From assembly GCA_045430285.1 (NCBI GenBank), contig JAILXV010000001.1:1-64000 (forward strand): DNA of 64,000 bases. Direction: 5' to 3'. Numbering within the stretch: position 1 is the stretch's first letter; each line of letters opens with the position of its first letter. Made by a program: the position numbers and the translations under genes. Shown piece after piece: positions 17,933-26,239 of the stretch. Origin of the DNA: Agarilytica sp045430285 (GTDB taxonomy: Bacteria; Pseudomonadota; Gammaproteobacteria; Pseudomonadales; Cellvibrionaceae). The notes under the pieces were generated by a model. The model did not search any database and was not told the origin of the DNA. It was given only the letters and a program-made list of their open reading frames with translations.

Positions 17933-18027
17933 TATATCTGTGCGTTAGGTTGTAATTGTAGGTGATTGTTGTGGTTTTCTCAATAATGGTATATATTTGA
18001 GTCTGTTTGCACGCATATGTGTGCGTT
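17933..18027. repeat. Direct repeats flanking the DUF6471/SPFH divergent promoter
   Basis: TATATCTGTGCGTT (17933-17946) and CATATGTGTGCGTT (18014-18027) match at 12 of 14 positions. The second copy is also half of an imperfect palindrome, GCACGCAT/ATGTGTGC (18009-18024). They flank the candidate promoter and could be binding sites. Confidence 0.4.
17966..17995 (+). promoter_or_regulatory. Candidate promoter of the SPFH-nfeD operon
   Basis: TTGTTG (17966-17971) and TATATA (17990-17995) are separated by 18 bp, about 60 bp upstream of the SPFH start. Match quality is moderate. Confidence 0.4.
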
Positions 18028-18053
18028 CGTAGCGTTTTTTATAGGAGATGATT

Positions 18054-18965
18054 ATGTTTGGTGTTGATACGTTCGTTATTGTATTTGTCGTCGGAGCCTT
18101 AGTTTTAGTTGTTAAGGCTTTGCGACAGGTACCTCAGGGCCATGAATATATGGTGGAACGGCTAGGTCGCTATACTAAAACTTTGCAGCCAGGGCTGGGG
18201 TTTTTACTACCGTTTATTGACTCTATTAGTAGAAAGCAAAATATGATGGAGCAAGTGTTAGATGTTGAGCCCCAGGAGGTGATCAGCGCGGATAATGCGA
18301 TGGTGACGACTGACGCGGTATGTTTTTTCCAGATCGTTGATAGTGTGAAGGCGTCTTACGAGGTCAATGATTTACCTCGAGCCATGCAAAATCTTGTGAT
18401 GACAAATATTCGTGCGGTGTTAGGCTCAATGGAACTGGACCAGATGCTATCCAACCGAGATCAAATTAATACGTCTTTATTAATGAAGGTGGATGAAGCC
18501 ACAAACCCTTGGGGAATTAAAGTCACTCGGATTGAAATTAAAGATATTACGCCACCTCGAGACTTAGTGGATTCCATGGCTGAGCAAATGAAAGCTGAGC
18601 GTGAAAAACGTGCTCAAATTCTTCGCGCGGAAGGTGCAAGAGAGGCCGCAATTAAAGTAGCTGAAGGTGAAAAACGCGCACAGGTATTGAATGCTGAAGG
18701 TGAGCGAGAGGCCGCGTTTTTGGCTTCCGAGGCACGTGAGCGTGAGGCTTTGGCGGAAGCGAAAGCGACTAACGTGGTGAGTAGAGCGATTGCGGAAGGT
18801 GATGGCCAAGCGATTAACTACTTCGTTGCGCAAAAATATGTTGATGCCCTAGGGCAAGTCGCTTCAGCAGAGAACAGCAAGGTAATAATGATGCCTTTGG
18901 ACGCTTCTGGGGTTATTGGCTCGGTCGCAGGTATCAAAGATCTATTAGATGGCGTTAAGTCTTAA
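18054..18965 (+). CDS. SPFH/stomatin-family membrane protein (QmcA-like)
   Basis: A 303-aa stomatin/prohibitin homologue. One N-terminal membrane segment (residues 5-22, VDTFVIVFVVGALVLVVKAL) is followed by the SPFH domain (VPQGHEYMVERLGRYTKTLQ) and a long charged coiled coil (about 180-245, rich in KAERE/EKRAQ repeats). Such proteins form membrane microdomain scaffolds and can modulate FtsH-type proteases. The ATG at 18054 is chosen over 18048 because GGAG (18044-18047) would abut the latter. It is paired with nfeD downstream, the classic SPFH/NfeD operon. Confidence 0.92.
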   Translation: MFGVDTFVIVFVVGALVLVVKALRQVPQGHEYMVERLGRYTKTLQPGLGFLLPFIDSISRKQNMMEQVLDVEPQEVISADNAMVTTDAVCFFQIVDSVKASYEVNDLPRAMQNLVMTNIRAVLGSMELDQMLSNRDQINTSLLMKVDEATNPWGIKVTRIEIKDITPPRDLVDSMAEQMKAEREKRAQILRAEGAREAAIKVAEGEKRAQVLNAEGEREAAFLASEAREREALAEAKATNVVSRAIAEGDGQAINYFVAQKYVDALGQVASAENSKVIMMPLDASGVIGSVAGIKDLLDGVKS

Positions 18966-18992
18966 TAACACTGAGATTAAGGTAGGGTTAAA

Positions 18993-19436
18993 ATGGATAT
19001 TCTAATGTCGCTAAGCCCCTGGCACTGGTTAATTCTTGGGGTTGTTTTGTTTGCCGTGGAAATATTGGGTACAGGCGGTTTTTTATTGGGCGTTGCTGCG
19101 GCTTCAGCGGTGACAAGTGTTGTTGCTTGGCTAGGGTTCGATTGGCAATTTCAGGTAATCAGTTTTGCGGTACTTTCAATCGGATTTTCTTTTGCTTACT
19201 GGAAGTTTTTTAAAAACTTCAACCTAGAACGATCTGAGCCAGTTGTCATTAACGAAAAAATGGAAAGCCTGATCGGTGCGGTTGGTAAAGTGGTGAGTGT
19301 GGTTAGCCCGCTTACTGGTAAAGTACAAATTGCAGATACCCTTTGGGAGTTCAAAAGTACGGAACCGGTAGAAGAAGGTGGGTTTGTTCAAGTCGAAGCG
19401 CATAACGGTATGACCTTGGAAGTGAGCCCTCAATAA
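18993..19436 (+). CDS. NfeD-family membrane protein
   Basis: This 147-aa protein is the short NfeD form without a protease domain. Three hydrophobic segments fill residues 8-75 (for example HWLILGVVLFAVEILGTGGF). A C-terminal OB-like domain (LIGAVGKVVSVVSPLTGKVQ, about 90-145) follows. It is the standard partner of the upstream SPFH protein, 27 bp away, and is thought to work with it in membrane organisation. Confidence 0.93.
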   Translation: MDILMSLSPWHWLILGVVLFAVEILGTGGFLLGVAAASAVTSVVAWLGFDWQFQVISFAVLSIGFSFAYWKFFKNFNLERSEPVVINEKMESLIGAVGKVVSVVSPLTGKVQIADTLWEFKSTEPVEEGGFVQVEAHNGMTLEVSPQ

Positions 19437-19755
19437 ACGTTAGTTTTTTATCTTGTTGTGCTTTATAAGGCCGCAATATGATTCGGTCATCATGTTGCGG
19501 TTTTTCTTTTAACCCAGCGTTTTTCTCTCATATAAATCTACTTGAGCTGCCTTGGGTAAGATTCCAAAAACGATCGTAGCGACATGGAAAAGCAGGGAAG
19601 CTAGCGCTTGTTGTGCAAATTCAAAAAATGAAGTGTCGATTGGTTCAAACTTTTGAACTAATGTGGCGGTAAATGTGCTCTATGTGATTTGAATAAATGA
19701 GCTTTTGGTGGAAATCTTTTAATATTCGAATCTCTTAACAGAGGGCAGTCGTTAA
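19437..19755. other. Intergenic region between nfeD and the small membrane protein gene
   Basis: Apart from the nfeD terminator I see no gene or clear promoter in this 319-bp stretch. It is AT-rich towards the right end (19680-19740), where a promoter for the next gene may lie. Confidence 0.5.
19471..19506 (+). terminator. Terminator of the SPFH-nfeD operon
   Basis: A 12-bp stem (CCGCAATATGAT / ATCATGTTGCGG, one G-U pair) has a 6-nt loop and runs into TTTTTC. It begins 34 bp after the nfeD stop. Confidence 0.88.
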
Positions 19756-20073
19756 ATGCAAAAGTTATATGTAAAGATTCTCCGGTCTTCATATTTTCAA
19801 GAGGTTAAACACTTGGCTTTTTTCGCATCGCTTTTCTTCTTGTTGGCGCTGGGCTTCGTTTACTTCACACATTCTTCCAAGCTAACAAACTATTCAACCG
19901 AGCTCTCTGGAAGTGGTTCTTTGACTTCGTGTATCGACATGAACACCGTATCCACAGAAATCGAAATCACAGATCTTGCGCTTAAGCGCGCTTTCATCAA
20001 ACTGTCGGGTTTTGATGGCCCTATATCCAACGACAACGATGCCCCTGGCGATTGCCAATTTAAACTGGTTTAA
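19756..20073 (+). CDS. Hypothetical single-pass membrane protein
   Basis: This 105-aa ORF is not recognised. It has one strong membrane segment (LAFFASLFFLLALGFVYF, residues 21-38) and then an outside-type region with two cysteines (SLTSCIDMN and PGDCQFKLV) that could form a disulfide. A weak GAGGG lies 12 nt before the ATG. It is convergent with uvrA. It is plausible as a gene but could be orphan sequence. Confidence 0.5.
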   Translation: MQKLYVKILRSSYFQEVKHLAFFASLFFLLALGFVYFTHSSKLTNYSTELSGSGSLTSCIDMNTVSTEIEITDLALKRAFIKLSGFDGPISNDNDAPGDCQFKLV

Positions 20074-20094
20074 GGTTCTCCAAATTTTTGATCA

Positions 20095-20122
20095 CCAATG
20101 TTAACTACGCTGTTAGCATTGG
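20095..20122. terminator. Hairpin between convergent genes at the uvrA 3' end
   Basis: CCAATGTTAAC / GTTAGCATTGG pair over 11 bp (one G-U) around a 6-nt loop. The structure overlaps the last codons of uvrA. It lacks a good T tract on either side, so any terminator role is weak. Confidence 0.3.
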
Positions 20123-22930
20123 CTTTAGAAAACGCCCCGTATGAGATCGCTTCACTTTTGATACAACCTCTGGCGTACCTTCCGCAATAATCTCTCCGCC
20201 GCCGCTACCGCCTTCTGGCCCCAAATCGATAATCCAATCAGCTGTCTTGATCACATCAAGATTATGCTCAATCACAACTACAGTATTTCCGTGATCGCGC
20301 AGTCTGTGTAATACAGCCAGTAATTGCTGTATATCGTGAAAATGAAGACCTGTTGTCGGCTCATCGAGGATATAGAGTGTTTTACCCGTATCGCGTTTTG
20401 ATAGTTCACGGGAGAGTTTTACGCGTTGGGCTTCACCACCGGATAAGGTGGTCGCAGCTTGGCCTAAACGAATATAGGACAATCCCACGTCGATCAGTGT
20501 TTGCAGCTTCTTTGCGATACTGGGAATGGCATCGAAGAAGTCTCGTGCGTCTTCAACCGTAAGGTCTAAACACTCGTGGATGTTTTTGCCTTTGTATTTG
20601 ATGTCCAAGGTTTCACGGTTGTAGCGCTTACCTTTACATACGTCACAGGGCACGTAGATATCGGGCAGGAAGTGCATTTCCACTTTGACAACACCGTCGC
20701 CTTGGCAGGCTTCACATCGGCCACCTTTCACATTGAAGCTGAACCGGCCAGGTTTGTAGCCCCGTGAACGGGCTTCTTGAGTACCGGAGAACAGTTCGCG
20801 CATTGGGGTGAAAATTCCCGTGTAGGTCGCGGGGTTGGAGCGAGGGGTGCGGCCAATAGGGCTTTGATCTATATCGACGCACTTATCAAAGTTATCCATC
20901 CCCTCTACTGACTTATGATTTTTTGCTGTCAGTGTTGTTGCGCCGTTTAGGTGTGTTGCGGCTAAGGGGTAGAGGGTGCCGTTTATCAGGGTGGATTTAC
21001 CGGACCCAGAAACACCCGTTACACAGGTCATTAGGCCGCAAGGGATTGTTAAATCAACGGATTGCAGATTATTGCCGGTCGCGCCAAGTAACTTAAGCGT
21101 TTGATCTTTGTTAACGGGGTTACGCTTCGCAGGGATATCAATTTTCTTGCGGCCAGAGAGGTAGTCTCCGGTCAGGGATTTTTTCGCCTTTTTAATATCA
21201 TTAAATTGGCCTTGGGCGATAATCTCACCACCGTGAACCCCTGCGCCGGGACCGACATCGATTATGTAATCAGCTGCACGAATCGCTTCTTCATCATGCT
21301 CTACGACGATTACGGTATTACCAATATCGCGTAAGTGGGTCAGAGTATTTAGCAGACGGTCGTTGTCTCGCTGATGTAGTCCGATGGAGGGCTCATCAAG
21401 AATATACATAACACCTACCAAGCCAGCACCTATTTGGCTGGCGAGCCGAATGCGCTGGGCTTCACCGCCGGATAATGTATCTGCGCTACGGTTTAGTGTT
21501 AAATAATTCAGGCCGACGTCTATTAAGAAGCGGAAACGGTCTTCGATTTCTTTTAAGATTTTTTCTGCAATTTTTCGTTTAGCACCAGTGAATTTTAATT
21601 TCTTAAAATAGGTGTAAGCATCGCCAACAGGTAGGTCGGTGATCGCAGGTAAGTTTCGCCCTTTAATAAATACATGTCGTGCTTCGGAGCGTAATCGAGC
21701 GCCATCACACTCAGGGCAATTCATTGTCGATAAAAATTTGGTGAGTTCTTCTCGAACCGAGCTGGATTCGGTGTCCCTGAAGCGGCGTTGCATATTGGGA
21801 ATCACACCTTCAAAGGTATGACTGCGTTGGTAGGTGTCACCGCGGTCGTTTACGTAGCTGAAATCAACGACCTCTTCCCCAGATCCTTGAAGGATAATGG
21901 CCTTGTGTTTCTTAGTGAGTTTTTTCCAGGGTTTATCGATATCAAAACCATAATGCGAAGCGAGAGACTTGAGCATATGGAAATAGTAAAGGTTGCGTCG
22001 GTCCCACCCGCGAATAGCGCCTTCAGATAGGGACGCTTCGGGGAACTGTACAATTTTATCTTCGGAAAAGAATTGTTTAACGCCTAAGCCGTCGCAGGTT
22101 GGACAGGCGCCGGCGGGGTTATTAAAGGAAAAAATGCGGGGTTCTAGTTCTGCCAAAGAATAATCACAGACAGGGCAGGAATGTTTTGCTGAAAAGATAT
22201 GATCGTCTAGTTTCTCGTCCATATCCGCAATTATGGCGATTCCGCCCGAAAGCTGAACGGCGGTTTCGAAAGATTCTGCTAGTCGCGTTTTAATGTCTGA
22301 GCGGACTTTGAAACGATCTACGACCACTTCAATGGTGTGTTTCTTTTTCTTGTCGAGTTCAGGGGTATCGTCCAGGTCAACGACTAAGCCATCGATACGG
22401 GCGCGGATAAAACCGTCCCGTCGTAAAGATTCGAAGACATGTAGGTGTTCGCCTTTACGGTCGCGAATTACCGGAGCCAAAAGCATCGCTTTTGTATCTT
22501 CAGGCATTGCGACGACGATATCGACCATTTCACTCACGGTTTGGGCTGAAAGTGGTTCGTCATGTATTGGGCAGCGAGGTTCGCCGATGCGCGCGAAAAG
22601 TAAACGTAGGTAATCGTATATTTCTGTCACTGTCCCGACGGTGGAGCGGGGGTTGTGGGACGTCGATTTTTGCTCGATAGAAATCGCAGGGCTTAAACCT
22701 TCAATGTGATCAACATCGGGTTTTTCCATCATGGAAAGAAATTGGCGAGCGTAGGTGGAGAGGGATTCAACATAGCGTCGTTGCCCTTCTGCATATAATG
22801 TGTCAAATGCCAATGAAGATTTTCCTGAGCCAGATAGCCCAGTGATAACGATGAGTTTGTCTCTAGGTATTTCGAGATCAATGTTTTTTAAATTATGCGT
22901 ACGAGCGCCGCGTACAATAATGTTTTCCAC
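20105..22930 (-). CDS. uvrA: Excinuclease ABC subunit A
   Basis: UvrA (941 aa) is the damage-sensing ATPase of nucleotide excision repair. It has two ABC modules: Walker A GLSGSGKSSLAFD near residue 31 and GVSGSGKSTLING near 640, each with an LSGGEAQR signature. Zinc-finger cysteines occur in CPVCDYSL...CPTCDG and CEACQGDG...CDVCKGKR. The start is GTG (MENIIVRGARTHNLKNIDLE). I found no CTG-N10-CAG LexA box in the upstream 250 bp. Confidence 0.98.
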   Translation of the reverse strand: MENIIVRGARTHNLKNIDLEIPRDKLIVITGLSGSGKSSLAFDTLYAEGQRRYVESLSTYARQFLSMMEKPDVDHIEGLSPAISIEQKSTSHNPRSTVGTVTEIYDYLRLLFARIGEPRCPIHDEPLSAQTVSEMVDIVVAMPEDTKAMLLAPVIRDRKGEHLHVFESLRRDGFIRARIDGLVVDLDDTPELDKKKKHTIEVVVDRFKVRSDIKTRLAESFETAVQLSGGIAIIADMDEKLDDHIFSAKHSCPVCDYSLAELEPRIFSFNNPAGACPTCDGLGVKQFFSEDKIVQFPEASLSEGAIRGWDRRNLYYFHMLKSLASHYGFDIDKPWKKLTKKHKAIILQGSGEEVVDFSYVNDRGDTYQRSHTFEGVIPNMQRRFRDTESSSVREELTKFLSTMNCPECDGARLRSEARHVFIKGRNLPAITDLPVGDAYTYFKKLKFTGAKRKIAEKILKEIEDRFRFLIDVGLNYLTLNRSADTLSGGEAQRIRLASQIGAGLVGVMYILDEPSIGLHQRDNDRLLNTLTHLRDIGNTVIVVEHDEEAIRAADYIIDVGPGAGVHGGEIIAQGQFNDIKKAKKSLTGDYLSGRKKIDIPAKRNPVNKDQTLKLLGATGNNLQSVDLTIPCGLMTCVTGVSGSGKSTLINGTLYPLAATHLNGATTLTAKNHKSVEGMDNFDKCVDIDQSPIGRTPRSNPATYTGIFTPMRELFSGTQEARSRGYKPGRFSFNVKGGRCEACQGDGVVKVEMHFLPDIYVPCDVCKGKRYNRETLDIKYKGKNIHECLDLTVEDARDFFDAIPSIAKKLQTLIDVGLSYIRLGQAATTLSGGEAQRVKLSRELSKRDTGKTLYILDEPTTGLHFHDIQQLLAVLHRLRDHGNTVVVIEHNLDVIKTADWIIDLGPEGGSGGGEIIAEGTPEVVSKVKRSHTGRFLKPMLTA

Positions 22931-23204
22931 CTAATAGGTCCCCACCAATGATAAAACGTTTTTAACGCGGGTTAATGTAATGACCGCGTTTATTCTATTC
23001 AATATATTACGGCCACTGGTCTAAAACCGATGACAAACCGCGAACGATTCAGCAGGTTATATATCTGCGCAAGAGTTTACGTCAAAGAACAGAAAAGTGA
23101 AGGCAAACGATACGAAAGCCTAAAAAGCCAATCGTGCAGTATACGGGGTTTTTGAGAAAAATTTTAACTCGTTGATGGGGCTTTTTGTTAAATATATAAA
23201 GTGC

Positions 23205-23846
23205 TTACAAGCTGTCCAGGTCTTGCCTATCTCTGGCCCAGTTACTCGCTTCCATACGGTTGCGCACGCCGATCTTTTTGTAAATATTGTAAAGGTGGCT
23301 TTTGACTGTATGTTCACTGAGCGCAAGGTCACTGGAAACGTCAGAATTACTCATGCCATCCTTGATCATTCGAAGGATTTCTTTTTCTCGGTTGGTGAGT
23401 TGAATCGCGGAAATTGGCCCTACGTTGTTTTTGTTCAACGATTGACGATGCTTGTTAAAAAAGTGGTGAAGCAGACGACGAGGTACCCAATAGTCGCCAT
23501 CAAGTAACTGTTTTATCCCACGTAACAGTTGATCTTCTGAAGTATCGACGTAGAAAAGCCCAGAGATACAGGGCCAGTCGAGCAAGTCTTCGTGCTCATC
23601 AATGTGCTCAGCATTGAGCAGTGCGGCCTTATAATCGGAAGATTCAGCGCTCAGCTCACGGAGTCGTTTATTGAGTGTGTCTAATGAGGTTTGAAAGCAA
23701 TCGACCAGCATAACTTGTGCCTGGGCAGGCGTCGCTTCATCGTATTTTACGACGCTGCACTTGGCGGCCAATTGAGCTTCGAGAAACTTGGTAAGCAGGG
23801 TGGTATGAAAGCTCTCGTTGTTGGAAAACAGCGTGATGTGGTTCAA
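23205..23846 (-). CDS. LuxR/CsgD-family transcriptional regulator
   Basis: This 213-aa protein closely matches the CsgD layout. An N-terminal receiver-like domain (residues 1-130, apparently without the full acidic phosphorylation pocket) precedes a LuxR-type helix-turn-helix (148-205) reading LTNREKEILRMIKDGMSN and HTVKSHLYNIYKKIGVRNR. CsgD controls biofilm matrix genes in enterics; the target here is unknown. It lies between uvrA and yajR, which are directly adjacent in pseudomonads, so it appears inserted. Confidence 0.88.
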   Translation of the reverse strand: MNHITLFSNNESFHTTLLTKFLEAQLAAKCSVVKYDEATPAQAQVMLVDCFQTSLDTLNKRLRELSAESSDYKAALLNAEHIDEHEDLLDWPCISGLFYVDTSEDQLLRGIKQLLDGDYWVPRRLLHHFFNKHRQSLNKNNVGPISAIQLTNREKEILRMIKDGMSNSDVSSDLALSEHTVKSHLYNIYKKIGVRNRMEASNWARDRQDLDSL

Positions 23847-24242
23847 GGCTTAACACCTTGTTTGAATATCGTCACAGTATTACCTGGTTGAAGCATTGCG
23901 AGGGCGATAGTGCCGAATGAGCGAACTATCCGATTAAAATTCATACGAACCACGATGAGTTCACAATATTGTAACGCAATTCATCCACTAAGATGAAGGC
24001 GGCGGCAGTTTCGTCTCTTCGGCATTTTCATTGTAGACGAATTACGAGCTTAGCTGAGGTGTTTTTGTGGGGGCTGGGAACCCTATCTAAGTCTAATTTC
24101 CGTTGTGGCGTTGGGTGGAGTGATGGCGGTGTTTGTTTCCTGATCTATGGCTGGCTAAATCACTTAACTAAGACGAAGGTTTTCTGTCCTCTCATTATGC
24201 AGGCTGTTAGAATCACTCGCTTTTTAGTCTGGAGACCCCCCT
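23847..24242. other. Divergent intergenic region between the CsgD-like gene and yajR
   Basis: This 396-bp stretch carries no supported gene; a short plus-strand frame (23993-24250) has no family resemblance and no Shine-Dalgarno site. TAGAAT at 24208-24213 could be the yajR -10 but has no good -35. A GGAG at 24231-24234 serves the yajR start. Confidence 0.5.
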
Positions 24243-25580
24243 TTGTCTGAAGTGCGCACTGTTACATCGCTCGCGCTGCTATATGCATTTCGCATGCTTG
24301 GCCTGTTTATGGTGCTGCCTGTGCTCATGCTCTATGGCGACCAATATGAGGGCGCAACTCCCGCGTTACTCGGTTTGGCGCTTGGGATATACGGTTTAAC
24401 TCAGGCCTGTTTCCAGATTCCGCTTGGTTTATTTTCGGATGTTGTGGGTCGTAAACCCGTAATCGTGGCGGGTTTGGTTATCTTTGCTGTAGGTAGTTTG
24501 GTCGCTTCAATGGCGACGAGTATTGAAGGGCTAATATTGGGGCGAGCCCTGCAAGGCAGTGGCGCGATCGCCAGCGCAATCATGGCGATGGTGGCGGACC
24601 TGACTTCTGAAGAGAATCGAACCAAAGCAATGGCCGCGATCGGCGCTTCAATTGGTTTGTCGTTTTCCGTGGCGATGATTTTAGGCCCAGCACTGGCCGC
24701 TGCATCGAGCTTGTCGGGCGTATTCTTTCTTTCTGTAATTCTCTCTGGTATCGGCATTTTGATTGTTATCTTTTTAGTGCCAACACCAAAGGTGAATGCT
24801 GCACATCGCGATGTCGCGACGACCCCCGCATTGGTATTGAAAACGATTAGAAATACGCACTTGCTACGCCTAAATTGGGGCATTTTTTCGCTGCATTGCA
24901 TCTTAATGGCGAGTTTTGTCAGTGTGCCCACGATATTGGAGGCGTCTCTTGGCTTGGCGCGAGACGCGCATTGGATGTTTTATCTGCCCGTTTTATTTTT
25001 GGCATTTGTCGTCATGCTGCCGTTTATGTTGTTTGCTGAAAAGAAGCGACAAATAAAGCCCGTGTTTTTAGCGGCTGTCGGAATATTAGTCGCGAGTTCT
25101 TGGTTGTTAGTGTTCTTTTCTAGCACTGCAGTGGGAGTTGTCGTCTTGGTCTTGCTTTTCTTCGTGGCTTTTAATTTACTCGAATCAATGCTGCCTTCTC
25201 TGGTGAGTAAAATATCGCCCGCCGGTACCAAAGGGACGGCGATGGGCTTGTATTCCACGAGCCAATTTTTCGGGGCTTTTGTAGGAGGTGCTGTTGGTGG
25301 ATGGGTTATGCAGTCTTATTCATTGACAGCAGTATTCGGTTTTTCTGCATCGGTGGCGGCCGTGTGGTGGGTTGTCGCTGCCTTTATGTCGCCCCCTAGG
25401 CATTTAGCGAGTGTATGCCTAAAGTGTTCTGACTCGGCTAATGTATTGAAAGTAGGGGAAATTCGGGGCGTTGCCGAGGTGTTTTTTTCCGAAGAGGAAG
25501 GGCTGATGTACTTAAAAGTCGATCGAGATACCTTGGACCAAGAGGCCTTGCAGCAATATACTCGTGTTTCGGGTGCTTAA
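24243..25580 (+). CDS. yajR: MFS transporter, YajR-like
   Basis: A 445-aa twelve-helix major facilitator protein. It matches E. coli YajR in FRMLGLFMVLPVLMLYGDQY, GIYGLTQACFQIPLGLFSDV (motif A region DVVGRKP) and GTAMGLYSTSQFFGAFVGG. It also has the C-terminal ferredoxin-like YAM domain (about 395-440, RGVAEVFFSEEEGLMYLKVD). Substrate unknown. The start is TTG with GGAG 8 nt upstream. It lies next to ssb as in pseudomonads. Confidence 0.9.
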   Translation: MSEVRTVTSLALLYAFRMLGLFMVLPVLMLYGDQYEGATPALLGLALGIYGLTQACFQIPLGLFSDVVGRKPVIVAGLVIFAVGSLVASMATSIEGLILGRALQGSGAIASAIMAMVADLTSEENRTKAMAAIGASIGLSFSVAMILGPALAAASSLSGVFFLSVILSGIGILIVIFLVPTPKVNAAHRDVATTPALVLKTIRNTHLLRLNWGIFSLHCILMASFVSVPTILEASLGLARDAHWMFYLPVLFLAFVVMLPFMLFAEKKRQIKPVFLAAVGILVASSWLLVFFSSTAVGVVVLVLLFFVAFNLLESMLPSLVSKISPAGTKGTAMGLYSTSQFFGAFVGGAVGGWVMQSYSLTAVFGFSASVAAVWWVVAAFMSPPRHLASVCLKCSDSANVLKVGEIRGVAEVFFSEEEGLMYLKVDRDTLDQEALQQYTRVSGA

Positions 25581-25684
25581 GCGCTATATCGATCTATGTG
25601 TCATGCGGTGGTTTAGCAATGCGTTAAAAGCCGCTAGAATAGCGATCACTCGCATCACTTTAATAAACTTAAGAGGAAGAATTC

Positions 25685-26224
25685 GTGGCCAGAGGCATTA
25701 ACAAAGTCATAATCGTGGGTAACTGTGGTCAAGACCCAGAGACTCGATACTCCGCCGGTGGTTCAGCGATTACCAACCTCAGTGTCGCGACCTCAGAATC
25801 ATGGAAGGATAAGCAAACGGGCCAGACACAAGAGAAAACAGAGTGGCACCGTATCGTATTTTTTAATCGCCTGGCTGAGATAGCGGGTGAATATTTGCGT
25901 AAAGGCAGTAAAGTCTACGTTGAAGGCAAGCTTCAAACACGTAAGTGGCAGGATAAAGACGGTCAAGACCGTTACAGCACCGAGATTGTTGCGAACGAGA
26001 TGCAAATGCTGGATTCTCGTGGCGACGGCGCTCAACAAGGTGGCGGCGGTGGATACGGTCAGTCATCAGGGTTTGCTCCAGCAGGTGCGCCTCAGCAACC
26101 TGCTTATCAAGCTCAACCCAACCCAGCTGCAGCACCTCAACCTCGCCAAGGCGGTCAAGCGCCAGCGCCAGCCGCGCCTCCAGCTCAGAATATGGATAGT
26201 TTTGACGACGATATTCCTTTTTAG
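25685..26224 (+). CDS. ssb: Single-stranded DNA-binding protein
   Basis: SSB (179 aa) coats ssDNA in replication and repair. The OB fold occupies residues 1-110 (MARGINKVIIVGNCGQDPET). A long Gly/Gln/Pro/Ala-rich linker follows (about 112-168). The acidic tip MDSFDDDIPF recruits partner proteins. The start is GTG after AAGAGGAAG. Confidence 0.98.
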   Translation: MARGINKVIIVGNCGQDPETRYSAGGSAITNLSVATSESWKDKQTGQTQEKTEWHRIVFFNRLAEIAGEYLRKGSKVYVEGKLQTRKWQDKDGQDRYSTEIVANEMQMLDSRGDGAQQGGGGGYGQSSGFAPAGAPQQPAYQAQPNPAAAPQPRQGGQAPAPAAPPAQNMDSFDDDIPF

Positions 26225-26239
26225 CGGCGGGGCAGTCTA

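Noticed and set aside
23050..23080. CAGGTTATATATCTG near the uvrA upstream region as a LexA (SOS) box
   Set aside because: The half sites are CAG...CTG, the reverse of the CTG...CAG order of LexA boxes. No proper CTG-N10-CAG was seen before uvrA.
23127..23190. AAAAAGCC ... GGCTTTTT pair as a terminator for the CsgD-like gene
   Set aside because: The loop is over 50 nt, too long for a typical intrinsic terminator.
24184..24202. CTGTCC...GCAG upstream of yajR as a LexA box
   Set aside because: The spacing between CTG and CAG is 13, not 10.
23993..24250. 85-codon plus-strand frame upstream of yajR
   Set aside because: No family resemblance and no ribosome site; it overlaps the yajR start and promoter region.
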